DNA from: Myxococcota bacterium
GTDB lineage: Bacteria > Myxococcota > B64-G9
Direction: 5' to 3'
Assembly: GCA_022710975.1 (NCBI GenBank)
Contig: JAKLGA010000002.1
Location: forward strand, 434,001-498,000
DNA: 64,000 nt
The position numbers and the translations under genes are program-made. The notes under the pieces are model-generated. The model was not told the origin of the DNA. It searched no databases and worked only from the letters and a program-made list of their open reading frames with translations. Below, in pieces: positions 1-8,303 of this stretch (positions within the stretch are counted from its first letter, which is position 1; every line of letters begins with the position of its first letter).

Positions 1-384
1 GCCGTCGGGGTTGCACAGCCAGCCGGTGCCCAGGCCGGCCGGGGTCTTGACCAGCGCGATGGCCGGCCCCAGCTCCTGGACCAGGGTCTGCAGGTCCCGC
101 TGCGGCATCCGCCCCCGGGTGTACAGCTTGGCGCGCTGCAGCTCCGAGGTCTCCGCGCTCACGCCCCGCAGGGCGCGGATGCGCTGCTGCTCGACCGTGA
201 CCACGGCCCCACCCACCAGCAGCCGCACCTGCTGCTCGTCGCGCTTGAGCAGCTCGCCCTCCAGGCGGTCGCCGTTCGAGAGCTCCACCACCACCCGCTC
301 GCCGGCCGCGGCCGGGTCCCCCATAGCGAGGCAGCCCAGCGCCACGGCCACTCCCACGATCCCCATCGGTCTCCCGGCACGCAT
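1..384 (-). CDS. Secreted trypsin-like serine protease, N-terminal part (cut by window edge)
   Basis: Open from an ATG at 384 to base 1 with no stop, 128 codons visible. An AGGAGG lies 6 bases before the ATG. The product starts with a signal peptide (hydrophobic run, cleavage probably after Ala-Ala-Ala-Gly) and a small beta domain containing VELSNGDRLEGELL, the kind of SH3/Sm-like segment that often precedes secreted proteases. The visible end, ALVKTPAGLGTGWLCNPDG, matches the start of the S1C/HtrA-type trypsin fold, where the next strand would carry the catalytic His. The catalytic triad is outside the window, so activity cannot be judged. It is divergent from the next gene and shares about 110 bases of upstream DNA with it. 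Confidence 0.75.
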   Translation of the reverse strand, partial: MRAGRPMGIVGVAVALGCLAMGDPAAAGERVVVELSNGDRLEGELLKRDEQQVRLLVGGAVVTVEQQRIRALRGVSAETSELQRAKLYTRGRMPQRDLQTLVQELGPAIALVKTPAGLGTGWLCNPDG

Positions 385-396
385 GCACCGCCTCCT

Positions 397-1422
397 GTGA
401 CCCCGAAGGTAGCAGACTTTCGAGGCGGATGGCAGGTTCCCCTCGCGCGGGAACAGCCTGCCAGAAAGAGGTGTTACAATCGCGGCCAGGAGGGTGACGC
501 CACGCCGGAGTCGAGACCACGCCTGCGCAGGCTCCTGGAGCGCTGCCTGCTGCTCGCGCTGGCCGTGCTGCTGCTCGGTGAGGACGTGGAGCGCGCGCCG
601 ACCGTGCTCCCGCCGCTCGCCCGGCCGCGGCCCGCGCCGCCGCCCCCGCCGCCGCCCGAGCCGCCGCCCCCGCCACCCATCCCCGCCGGCCCGCGCTTCC
701 CCTTCGCCGGCTCCGGGCCGCGCCGGCTCGATCTCTCCCCGCGCGAGCTCGGGCAGCCCGGGGCGGACGGCCCGGGCGAAGCCGCGCAGGTGGCCGCCAT
801 GCTGCGCCGCTACCTGGAGGACGCGCAGGCCCGCGCGGCGGTCACGCGCGGCGGGGCCTCCCCGGCCTGGTGGGATCTCACCCGGCGCATCGAGACCTTC
901 TGGCGCCCGGCCTACGACCAGGTGCGCGCTCCGGCCATCGGCGAGATCGGCGGGCCGTGGCTGCTGGCGACCGCCCGGCGCTACCTGCTGGACGCGCCGC
1001 GGACCCTGACCGAGACGGGCAACACCGCGGAGGTCAGCGCGCTCGTCGAGATCCGCTTCGGCGACGCCGGCGAGGCCGAGGCCCGCCTGGTGGAGACCTC
1101 CGGCTTCAAGCTGTTCGACGCCCACGCCCTGGACTCGGCCCGCGCCGCGCTCGAGAACCCGCGCGGGGACGAGGCCCCACCCCCGCGCAGCCGCTCGCTG
1201 CTCGAGTTCCGGGCCCGCTACACCATCCTGCCCCCGGCGCCCGTGCTGGGGCTGGCCTTCGACGAGTGCACCGGGTACGTGGAGCTCATGTACCCGCTCA
1301 AGAAGCTGGTCGGCGGCACGGTGTACGTGGTGGCGGTCTACGCGCCGCCGCCCGAGGAGGCACCCGACGGCGGCACGGACGGCGGGCCCGAGCAGGCCGC
1401 GCCGCCCGCCGGGCCGCGTTGA
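397..1422 (+). CDS. TonB C-terminal-domain-like protein, start uncertain
   Basis: Membrane helix (LLLALAVLLLG), a proline-rich linker with runs of PPPP, then a globular C-terminus with VEIRFGDAGEAEARLVETSG and a following HALDSARAAL. That is the pattern of TonB-family energy-transducer C-terminal domains, which span the periplasm and contact outer-membrane partners. No ExbB/ExbD or receptor gene is nearby. The coordinates use the first standard start, GTG at 397, but this sits in the ribosome-site region of the divergent gene and gives an unlikely charged extension. A clean AGGAGG at 488-493 has no ATG/GTG/TTG in this frame at normal spacing; the codon 8 bases on is ACG (502). The frame itself is well supported; family assignment is moderate. 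Confidence 0.65.
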   Translation: MTPKVADFRGGWQVPLAREQPARKRCYNRGQEGDATPESRPRLRRLLERCLLLALAVLLLGEDVERAPTVLPPLARPRPAPPPPPPPEPPPPPPIPAGPRFPFAGSGPRRLDLSPRELGQPGADGPGEAAQVAAMLRRYLEDAQARAAVTRGGASPAWWDLTRRIETFWRPAYDQVRAPAIGEIGGPWLLATARRYLLDAPRTLTETGNTAEVSALVEIRFGDAGEAEARLVETSGFKLFDAHALDSARAALENPRGDEAPPPRSRSLLEFRARYTILPPAPVLGLAFDECTGYVELMYPLKKLVGGTVYVVAVYAPPPEEAPDGGTDGGPEQAAPPAGPR

Positions 1423-1448
1423 CAAGGGCCGCGCCAGGCCCGTACCAT
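1419..1448 (+). promoter_or_regulatory. Sigma70-type promoter for the lipoprotein at 1456
   Basis: A perfect TTGACA (1419-1424), 18-base spacer and TACCAT (1443-1448). Expected transcription start is around 1455, one base before the ATG at 1456, which would make the mRNA nearly leaderless. The -35 overlaps the stop codon of the preceding gene. Confidence 0.5.
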
Positions 1449-1455
1449 CGTGCCC

Positions 1456-1926
1456 ATGGCACCTCGGCCCGCGATCCCCTGCCCGTCCTCCCTCCTGTGG
1501 CTGCTCGCCACCGCCCCGCTGGTGCTCGGCCTGCTGGCCGGCTGCCCGCGCGACGAGTTCGGCGAGCCGGTCGCCACCTCGGTCGAGGAGCAGGCGCTGC
1601 AGTCCGAGTTCGGGTTCGAGGAGTCGGACGACAGCCTGCCCGAGTACCGGCGCGCGGCCGGGGTGAAGACGGAGGAGTGCTACCTGGCCTACCGCCACCC
1701 GACCTCGCTGACCATGTGCGTGTACACCTTCGGCGATCCGGCCCAGGCCCGCGAGGCCGCGGACCAGGCCGCCAGGCGCAAGCTGCCCTTCGGGCGCTAC
1801 CGCACCCACCTGGCGCGCGAGAGCCAGCTGTTCGTGGTGGACGGCCAGCTCAAGGACCAGCCCATCGCCGATCTGCTGCGCTCCGAGCTGGACCGCATCC
1901 ACGATCTCGTGCAGGGCGGCAAGTAG
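1456..1926 (+). CDS. Small lipoprotein of unknown function
   Basis: 156 residues from ATG 1456 (a GTG two codons earlier is possible). The N-terminus has a hydrophobic run ending in a lipobox (LLAGC), so the mature protein should be lipid-anchored. The rest is mostly charged and probably one small alpha/beta domain; two cysteines (EECYLAY and LTMCVYTF) could pair. I do not recognise the family. It is 31 bases upstream of the AMP-ligase gene, which has its own ribosome site, so the two may be co-transcribed. The start codon lies only about 8 bases after a good -10 box, consistent with leaderless translation. Confidence 0.7.
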   Translation: MAPRPAIPCPSSLLWLLATAPLVLGLLAGCPRDEFGEPVATSVEEQALQSEFGFEESDDSLPEYRRAAGVKTEECYLAYRHPTSLTMCVYTFGDPAQAREAADQAARRKLPFGRYRTHLARESQLFVVDGQLKDQPIADLLRSELDRIHDLVQGGK

Positions 1927-1957
1927 CCGCGCAGGCGCCGAGGGGGCGGGAGGACCG

Positions 1958-3664
1958 ATGGACCAGCCCGAGCTCCACCGCGAGTGCCAGCGCCGCCGGG
2001 AGGCGCTGCTGCCGCGCCTGGACGACTACGTGCGGGCCCACGCCCGCGCGCGGCCCGACGACCTGGCGCTCATCGAGCACGACACCGGGGCCGAGATCAC
2101 CTGGCGGAGGTTCGAGACCGCCGTGGAGGCCTTCGCCGCCAAGCTCCTGGCGGTCGGGCTCCGCAAGGGCGACGTGCTGGCCACCAGCCTGCCCATGCTC
2201 AAGGAGCACGTCTTCCTGGAGTACGCCGCGTTCCGGGTGGGCGTCCTGGTCGCGCCGCTCGATCTGCGGCTGAAGGCTGCCGAGGTGCTGGAGGCCTTCC
2301 GCAAGATCTCGCCCAGGGCCTACTTCTTCTTGGGCGAGACCCCGCGCGCCGACTTCCGGCCCATCGTGCGCGAGGTGATGGCGGGCAGCCCGTCCTGCCG
2401 CCTGTGGGTGCAGTTCCAGCCCTCGCCCGAGGGCCTGCTGCCGGGCGCCCAGCACGTGACCACCTTCGCCCGCGACCTCAAGCGCCGGTACCTGATCTCC
2501 CGGCTGACCGGCAGCGTGCGGCGCGCCGCCCGCCGGGTGGGCAAGCGCGATCCGGCCCTCATCATCTTCACCACCGGCTCCACCGGCAGCCCCAAGCCGG
2601 CCCTGCTGTGCCACGAGAGCATCCTGCTGCAGAACATCGGCCTGGGCGTGGGTTTCGGCTTCACCCCGCGCGACCGCATGCTGGTCAACCTGCCCCCCTC
2701 CCACGTGGGCGGCCAGACCGAGCAGCTCATGACCACGCTCTTCATGGGCGGCACGGCGGTGCTGCTGCACGTGTTCGACGCGCGCAAGTCGCTGGAGGCC
2801 ATCCAGCGCCACAAGGTCAGCCTGTGCGGGCAGATCCCCGCCCTGTTCAACCTCGAGTGGCGCCTGCCGGACTACGCCTCCTTCGACCTGTCCAGCCTGC
2901 GCTTCGCCATCTACGGCGGGCAGGCCGTGGATCGGCAGTTCCTCGAGCGCCTGCACGCCATGGCCCCGACCATGGGCACGGGCCTGGGGCTGACCGAGAC
3001 GTCCGGCTTCTGCACCTACACCCCGCTCGACTGGCAGGTGGGCGAGATCGCCGACAGCATCGGCTACGACCTGCCGCTGTGCCCCCTGTCCATCCGCGCG
3101 CCCATGGCGCCCGACGGGCGGGCCGGGGCCGAGCTCCCGGCGGGCCAGGTGGGCGAGGTGTGCTTCCGCGGGCCGCAGGTGTTCCTGGGCTACCTGAACG
3201 ACGAGGCGGCCACCCGGCGCGCCATCTCCAGCGATGGCTTCCTGTACACCGGCGATCTCGGCGCCTACGACGGGCGGGGGCTGCGCTTCGCCGGCCGCTC
3301 CAAGTTCGTACTCAAGCCCAAGGGCTACCAGGTGTTCCCGGGCGAGGTGGAGAGCTTCCTGCTCGCGGGCTTCCCCGGCCGCGTGCAGGGGGCGGGCTGC
3401 GTGGGGGTGGCGCACGGTGTCTTCAGCGAGGGCATCGTGGCCTTCCTGGAGCTCGCCCCGGGGGCCGCCCTCACGGCGGCCGAGGTCGAGGCCTACCTGG
3501 CGGGCATCGCGGCCTACAAGCGCCCCTCGCACCTGGTCTTCCTGCGGCCCGGCGAGCTGCCGCTGAACCGGGTGGCCAAGGTCGACTACCTGGCGCTCAC
3601 CGAGCGGGCCCGGGCCGAGGTGCAGGCCCTGCGCGCCCGGGGGGGCTGGGACGCCGCGGGCTGA
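1958..3664 (+). CDS. AMP-dependent acyl-CoA synthetase/ligase family protein
   Basis: 568 residues, normal for the ANL adenylating superfamily, which activates a carboxylic acid with ATP and usually transfers it to CoA. Visible motifs: A3 phosphate loop IIFTTGSTGSPKPALL (about 202-217), A5 GLGLTETSG (342-350), A7 YTGDLG (430-435), the hinge/A8 RSKFVLKPKGYQVFPGE (about 448-464) and a C-terminal lysine in PLNRVAKVDYL at the A10 position. The substrate cannot be read from sequence. The start ATG has GGGAGG 4 bases upstream. It follows the small lipoprotein with a 31-base gap. No acyl-carrier protein or other fatty-acid gene is adjacent, so a specific pathway is not supported. Confidence 0.9.
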   Translation: MDQPELHRECQRRREALLPRLDDYVRAHARARPDDLALIEHDTGAEITWRRFETAVEAFAAKLLAVGLRKGDVLATSLPMLKEHVFLEYAAFRVGVLVAPLDLRLKAAEVLEAFRKISPRAYFFLGETPRADFRPIVREVMAGSPSCRLWVQFQPSPEGLLPGAQHVTTFARDLKRRYLISRLTGSVRRAARRVGKRDPALIIFTTGSTGSPKPALLCHESILLQNIGLGVGFGFTPRDRMLVNLPPSHVGGQTEQLMTTLFMGGTAVLLHVFDARKSLEAIQRHKVSLCGQIPALFNLEWRLPDYASFDLSSLRFAIYGGQAVDRQFLERLHAMAPTMGTGLGLTETSGFCTYTPLDWQVGEIADSIGYDLPLCPLSIRAPMAPDGRAGAELPAGQVGEVCFRGPQVFLGYLNDEAATRRAISSDGFLYTGDLGAYDGRGLRFAGRSKFVLKPKGYQVFPGEVESFLLAGFPGRVQGAGCVGVAHGVFSEGIVAFLELAPGAALTAAEVEAYLAGIAAYKRPSHLVFLRPGELPLNRVAKVDYLALTERARAEVQALRARGGWDAAG

Positions 3665-3750
3665 GCCCGGCCGGCGCCTTGCCCCAACCTGCCCGCCACG
3701 GGTTGAACTCGTCGGAATTCCCGGAGTCTCCGGGCTCCAAGGAGCAACAC

Positions 3751-5808
3751 ATGCGCCGATTCACCTGGTTGCTGGTGCTGACCGTCGCGGGCTGCGACGG
3801 CGGGGGCGAACCCACCCCGGAGTGCACGGACGAGGGCTGTGGCCACGGGCGCTGCGTCGAGGGCCGCTGCGCCTGCGACCCGGGCTGGCAGCCGCGCGGG
3901 GACGGCCTGCTGTGCCTGGCCTTCCCGGCCGATGCGTGCGAGGGCGTGGACTGCTCCGGCCTGGGCGCCTGCGCGCTGGTGCCGGTCGGCCAGTACGGGC
4001 AGGAGGAGCCACGTTGCCAGTGCCAGGCCCCGGCCGTGCAGACCCCGGACGGGCTGGACTGCATCGATCCGTGCGAGGGCGTGGACTGCTCCCCGGGCGA
4101 CTGCGCCCCCAGCCCGGACACGGGCCTGGCGCTGTGCACCTGTCCGCTGGGCTACGCCCCCGAGTTCGAGCCGCCGGCCTGCCTGCCCGTGGACGCCTAC
4201 CACTACGAGCTCATCTACGAGGACGGTGGCCAGGAGTACCCCTTCGGCCACGGCTGGGTGCGCTTCCGGGAGACCGCGGAGGGCGCGGCGCTCGAGTCCC
4301 AGTCGAACCACTTCATCCAGATCTCGTACGAGGGCGGGGTGGGCGCGGCCTACCGCGGCTCGGCCCGGCTGGACGCCACTGGCGCGCTCCGCGAGGCCAG
4401 CCTGGACGAGCAGACCACCTTCGGCGCGCTCTCGGCCCGCCGGCGCATGGCCTATGGCCTCGGCCTGGAGGGCGACCAGGTCCGCCTGCGGCTGGCGCTG
4501 AACGTGCTCGGCAGCCTGTGGCGCGGCGAGCGCCCCTGGGACCGGCCCGCGCCCCTGCCGTTCGCCAGCGCCTGGGACTGGCCGAGCTGGTCCTACGGCT
4601 GCTTCGATCCGCTGTTCTACTTCCTGCTGGGCCGCACGTTGGATCTCGGGCTGGCCGGCGAGCGCGAGCTCGACGTGCTCATCGTCAGCTACGGGCTGCC
4701 CACCCGCCTGCCGGTCGTGGTCACCCCGGCCGAGGGCGGCGGCCCGGCCCGGGTGGAGCTGCCCTGGTTCGGCGCCACCGCCAGCTACCAGGCTGGCCTG
4801 CTCCAGGAGGTCGACTACGGCTGGGTCCGCTGGCGGCCGGCGGCCCAGGCCGCGGCGCTGGAGCTCAACCTGCGCCCGCTGCCGCTCACCCCGCTGCTGC
4901 ACCCGGATCCGCCGGCCGAGGCGCTGGCCGAGGAGCCCGTGGCGCTCGAGGCGGGCGACGGGGTGACGCTTTCGGGCAGCCTGGCGCTCCCGGAGGGGGC
5001 CCCGCTGGGCCCCGCCGTGCTGCTCGCTCCCGATCTGCTGCCCTCCAACCGCGATCTGGGCCACTACCACACCCGCCTGTTCCGGGATCTCGCGGCGGCC
5101 CTGGCCCGCGCGGGTCTGGCCAGCCTGCGGCTCGACGGGCGCGGCGTGGGCGAGAGCGGCGGGGACGCCCTGGCGCCGCTCGCGCGCCTCGAGGCCGACC
5201 TGGACGCGGCCCACGCCCTGCTGGCGGGGGACGCGCGCTTCGACGGGGTGGTGCTGGTGGCGCACGCCCACGCCACCCCGCTGGCGCTGGAGGCGGCCCG
5301 GCGCCTGCCGCTCCGGGGTCTGGTGCTGATCGCCCCGACGGGCGCGGACCTGGGGGAGGATCTCTTCCACCTGACCCGCGAGGTGATCGCCCGGACCGGG
5401 CTCACGGATCTGCTCCCGTACTACGAGGCTGACCACCAGCGCCACGTGCAGGGGCTGGCCGACGGCACGGACACGCAGCCGGCCTGGGGGCGCTCGGCCG
5501 CCTTCTGGCAGGCGCTGCTCGCGCGCGACCCGGACGACCCGGGCGGCATCGCCTGCCCCGTGCTGCTGCTGGCGGGCGAGGAGGAGCTGGCGCTGCCGCC
5601 GGACCACGTGGACTCCCTGGCCGCGGCCTTCCAGGCCCAGGGGACCCCGGTCGAGGCCCACCGCCTGCCGGGCCTCGGCCACCGCCTCACCCCGGGCCAG
5701 GCCGCGGACCTGCTCGAGGCCTACCACCTGCCGTGGGCCGCGGACGCCGCGGCCGCGGAGCTGCTCTCCACCTGGATCCACGCGCTGCCCGCGGGAGGTG
5801 CGCCATGA
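3751..5808 (+). CDS. EGF-repeat lipoprotein with alpha/beta-hydrolase domain lacking the nucleophile serine
   Basis: 685 residues. Lipobox TVAGC gives a lipidated Cys15; residues about 20-155 hold EGF-like cysteine clusters (CGHGRCVEGRCACDPGW and two CEGVDCS units). A middle beta-rich region follows, then an alpha/beta-hydrolase domain from about residue 400 with RLDGRGVGESGG. The nucleophile elbow, normally Gly-x-Ser-x-Gly, reads Ala504-His-Ala506-His-Ala508, so serine is absent; a C-terminal GLGH (His644) is retained. Either a pseudoenzyme or an unusual catalytic arrangement. The start ATG has AAGGAG 6 bases upstream. The stop overlaps the next start (ATGA, 5805-5808), so it is translationally coupled to the C25 peptidase, which is also cysteine-rich and secreted. 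Confidence 0.85.
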   Translation: MRRFTWLLVLTVAGCDGGGEPTPECTDEGCGHGRCVEGRCACDPGWQPRGDGLLCLAFPADACEGVDCSGLGACALVPVGQYGQEEPRCQCQAPAVQTPDGLDCIDPCEGVDCSPGDCAPSPDTGLALCTCPLGYAPEFEPPACLPVDAYHYELIYEDGGQEYPFGHGWVRFRETAEGAALESQSNHFIQISYEGGVGAAYRGSARLDATGALREASLDEQTTFGALSARRRMAYGLGLEGDQVRLRLALNVLGSLWRGERPWDRPAPLPFASAWDWPSWSYGCFDPLFYFLLGRTLDLGLAGERELDVLIVSYGLPTRLPVVVTPAEGGGPARVELPWFGATASYQAGLLQEVDYGWVRWRPAAQAAALELNLRPLPLTPLLHPDPPAEALAEEPVALEAGDGVTLSGSLALPEGAPLGPAVLLAPDLLPSNRDLGHYHTRLFRDLAAALARAGLASLRLDGRGVGESGGDALAPLARLEADLDAAHALLAGDARFDGVVLVAHAHATPLALEAARRLPLRGLVLIAPTGADLGEDLFHLTREVIARTGLTDLLPYYEADHQRHVQGLADGTDTQPAWGRSAAFWQALLARDPDDPGGIACPVLLLAGEEELALPPDHVDSLAAAFQAQGTPVEAHRLPGLGHRLTPGQAADLLEAYHLPWAADAAAAELLSTWIHALPAGGAP

Positions 5809-8216
5809 ACCGCGCGCTGCTCTCGGCCCTGCTGCTGCTCGTCACCCGGCCGCTCCTGGCCGCCCCGGAGGGGACGGTCGAGCTCGAGCTCCTGCTCGAG
5901 CCCCGGGACCTGTCCCTCGAGGCGCTGCCCGACGGCCGCCTGCAGGCCGCGCTGCCCGGCTACCCGGCCGCCGGGGACCCGGGCGACGTCCGCCTGCCGA
6001 CGCGCGTCCTGCGCCTGGCCCTGCCGCCCGGGCTCGACCTGGGCGCCCTGACCCTCGAGGTCGAGGACCTGAGCCCGCCCGTGTGGGTGCCGCTGGTGGG
6101 CGAGCTCGCCCGCGCCGAGGGCCCGCGGGTGCTGTGCCCGACCGCCGGCTGCGGCCGGGCCTTCACCCGGCCGGCCGGGCCCCGGTTGGCCGGCCAGACC
6201 GCCTGGCTCACCGGCACCGGCCGGCTCGGCCCGGTCGTGCTGGCCGAGCTGGTGCACCGCCCGCTCGGGCTGAGCCCGGATGGCCGCGGGCTGCTGCTGC
6301 ACCCGCGCCAGCGCCTGCGCCTGCGGGCGCCGCGGGTCGGCCCGGGCCAGGCCGTGGTCCCCGGCCCCGCCTCGCTGCGGCTCGTGGACCAGGCCGCCCG
6401 CCTGGTGGCCAACCCGCGGGACCTGGCCCGTTTCCACCCCGCGCCCCGCGACCTGCTGCCGGACGCCCACGGCGTGGCCGTGGTGGCGCCCGAGTGGCTG
6501 GTCCAGGCGAGCCAGGCCCTGCCCGCGTACCTGGCCGGGCTCGAGCAGCGCGGCTTCACCGTCACCCTGGTGACCGACGCCGAGCTCGCGGGCGAGGCCG
6601 GCGAGCCGCCCGACGGTCTGCCGCAGAAGCTCCGGGCCTGGCTGCAGCGCAGCCGCGAGCCGCTCGGGCTCGTGTACCTGGTGCTCCTCGGCAACCCGGA
6701 TCCGCGCCACGGCGACCTGCCCATGCAGAACACCCACCCCTACCAGCCCGGCGCCGTGGACTACGTGGAGGAGATCCCCACCGACGCCTACTACGCCGAT
6801 CTCAGCGGGGACTGGGACCTGGACGGCGATGGCCGCTTCGGTGAGTGGGACGGCGATCGCGGGCCGGGCGGGGTGGACTTCTACCCCGAGCTGCTGGTCG
6901 GGCGCATCCCGGTGTACGGGGACGCGGCCATGGCCGACCGCCTGCTCGCCCGGGCCACCGCCTACCCCCGGCCCAGCCCGGACTCGGGCTGGCGCCGCAG
7001 CCTGCTCTTGCCGGCCTCGATCCTGTTCTACCGCGACATCCCCAGCGGCTCGACGCGCATCGACGGCGCCGATCTGGCCGTGCCGGTCAAGCTCGAGTTC
7101 GAGGCGGCCGGCTTCGAGGCGCTCACCCTGGTGGAGCGGGAGGGCGTGCAGCCCTCCTTCCGCCCCGCGGATCTCGAGCTGACCGAGGAGCAGGTCCTGC
7201 GGACCTGGCGCGAGGGCTACGGGCTGGTGCTGTGGATCGGCCACGGCAGCGACGACGCGGCCTACCGCACCCTGTGGGTGGAGGACGCGGACGGAGATCT
7301 GAACGCCAGCCCCTGGGAGCAGGCCAGCGTGCCCTTCGCCCAGGCCATCCACCACGACCAGCTCCCCGCGGAGCGGCCCGCCTTCGTGTTCCACGGCTCC
7401 TGCTCCAACGGCGTCCCGGAGAACGCGGCCAACATCGCCTACACCCAGCTCAAGACCGGGGCCATCGCCTCCTACGCCTCCTCGCGGGTGGCGCTCGGCA
7501 CGGTGGCCAACCCCTGGTCGCCCGACCCCTCGAGCTGCGAGATCATGATGGCCGGCTACTACGTGGTGGCCGGGCTGCGCGACGGCCAGCCGGCCGGGCA
7601 GGCCTGGGCGGACGCGCGCGCGCTCCTGTCCGACGCCTGGTGGGGCGAGGCCTGCTGGCACACCAAGCTGGCCACCGTGCTGTACGGCGACCCGACCCTG
7701 ACGCTCACCAACTGCAGCCAGGACGCCGAGTGCGACGACGGCCTGGCCTGCACCGGGCAGGAGTCCTGCCAGTCCGGGCTGTGCGTGGCCAGCGCGCCGG
7801 TGAGCTGCGAGGGGCTGGACGGCGACTGCACCCGCGGCCGCTGCCAGGAGCCCGCGGGCGCCTGCGTCCAGGATCTCCTCGACGGCCTGCGCTGCGACGA
7901 CGGCCAGTTCTGCAGCGTGGGCGACCGCTGCCTGGCCGGGGTCTGCCAGGGCGCGCCGCGGGTCTGCGACCCCCTGGTGTCCGCCTGCATCGAGGGCGCC
8001 TGCAACGAGGAGGCCCAGGCCTGCGAGGCCGTGCGCCGGCCCGAGGGCGAGGCGTGCGTCCTGACGCAGGGCGGCGAGGAACGCGAGGGCTCCTGCGAGG
8101 CGGGCGTCTGCATCGCATCCGACCCGGATGGATGCTCCACGGGCGGGTCCGGGCCAGGGGTTTCCGGTCTCCTGCTTGCCCTCGTCCTCGTCTATCTGTC
8201 CAGATTCAAGAGATAA
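5805..8216 (+). CDS. Secreted gingipain-like C25 cysteine peptidase with Cys-rich region and MYXO-CTERM-like anchor
   Basis: 803 residues. Signal peptide (about 1-19), an N-terminal propeptide-like beta region, then the caspase-fold C25 domain with catalytic His480 in LWIGHGSDD and Cys533 in FVFHGSCSNG, the two motifs expected for gingipain-type peptidases. Residues about 636-770 are cysteine-rich (CDDGLACTGQESC, CDDGQFCSVGDRC). The C-terminus is GCSTGG (Cys777), a hydrophobic helix and the basic end SRFKR, matching the layout of MYXO-CTERM sorting signals that hold proteins at the surface until processed. The start is the ATG in the ATGA overlap with the hydrolase gene. C25 domain confidence is high; the sorting call rests on layout only. 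Confidence 0.9.
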   Translation: MNRALLSALLLLVTRPLLAAPEGTVELELLLEPRDLSLEALPDGRLQAALPGYPAAGDPGDVRLPTRVLRLALPPGLDLGALTLEVEDLSPPVWVPLVGELARAEGPRVLCPTAGCGRAFTRPAGPRLAGQTAWLTGTGRLGPVVLAELVHRPLGLSPDGRGLLLHPRQRLRLRAPRVGPGQAVVPGPASLRLVDQAARLVANPRDLARFHPAPRDLLPDAHGVAVVAPEWLVQASQALPAYLAGLEQRGFTVTLVTDAELAGEAGEPPDGLPQKLRAWLQRSREPLGLVYLVLLGNPDPRHGDLPMQNTHPYQPGAVDYVEEIPTDAYYADLSGDWDLDGDGRFGEWDGDRGPGGVDFYPELLVGRIPVYGDAAMADRLLARATAYPRPSPDSGWRRSLLLPASILFYRDIPSGSTRIDGADLAVPVKLEFEAAGFEALTLVEREGVQPSFRPADLELTEEQVLRTWREGYGLVLWIGHGSDDAAYRTLWVEDADGDLNASPWEQASVPFAQAIHHDQLPAERPAFVFHGSCSNGVPENAANIAYTQLKTGAIASYASSRVALGTVANPWSPDPSSCEIMMAGYYVVAGLRDGQPAGQAWADARALLSDAWWGEACWHTKLATVLYGDPTLTLTNCSQDAECDDGLACTGQESCQSGLCVASAPVSCEGLDGDCTRGRCQEPAGACVQDLLDGLRCDDGQFCSVGDRCLAGVCQGAPRVCDPLVSACIEGACNEEAQACEAVRRPEGEACVLTQGGEEREGSCEAGVCIASDPDGCSTGGSGPGVSGLLLALVLVYLSRFKR

Positions 8217-8236
8217 AATTAGATCACATTTTGGGA

Positions 8237-8266
8237 TTGACATCTCCGTCCGTTTGGTGGAATCTT
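8237..8266 (+). promoter_or_regulatory. Promoter of the TetR/SDR operon
   Basis: Perfect TTGACA at 8237-8242, then a 17-18-base spacer to a weak -10 (GAATCT or AATCTT, 8260-8266). It lies in a stretch that is AT-rich for this genome and just upstream of a perfect palindrome. Confidence 0.5.
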
Positions 8267-8281
8267 GCCGCATTGCGGCAA
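8265..8281. promoter_or_regulatory. Probable TetR operator: perfect 8+1+8 palindrome
   Basis: TTGCCGCA, one central T, then TGCGGCAA. The inverted repeat covers the end of the -10 and the likely transcription start, and lies 22 bases before the TTG start of the tetR-like gene. Position and size are typical of an autorepression site for a TetR dimer. Binding is inferred. Confidence 0.6.
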
Positions 8282-8303
8282 TCGGCCGCGCGGGAGATCC
8301 ACC

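Noticed and set aside
1984-3750. Long N-terminal extension of the hydrolase frame back to 1984
   Set aside because: It lies antiphase over the AMP-ligase gene; the ATG at 3751 begins a clean lipoprotein signal with a ribosome site.
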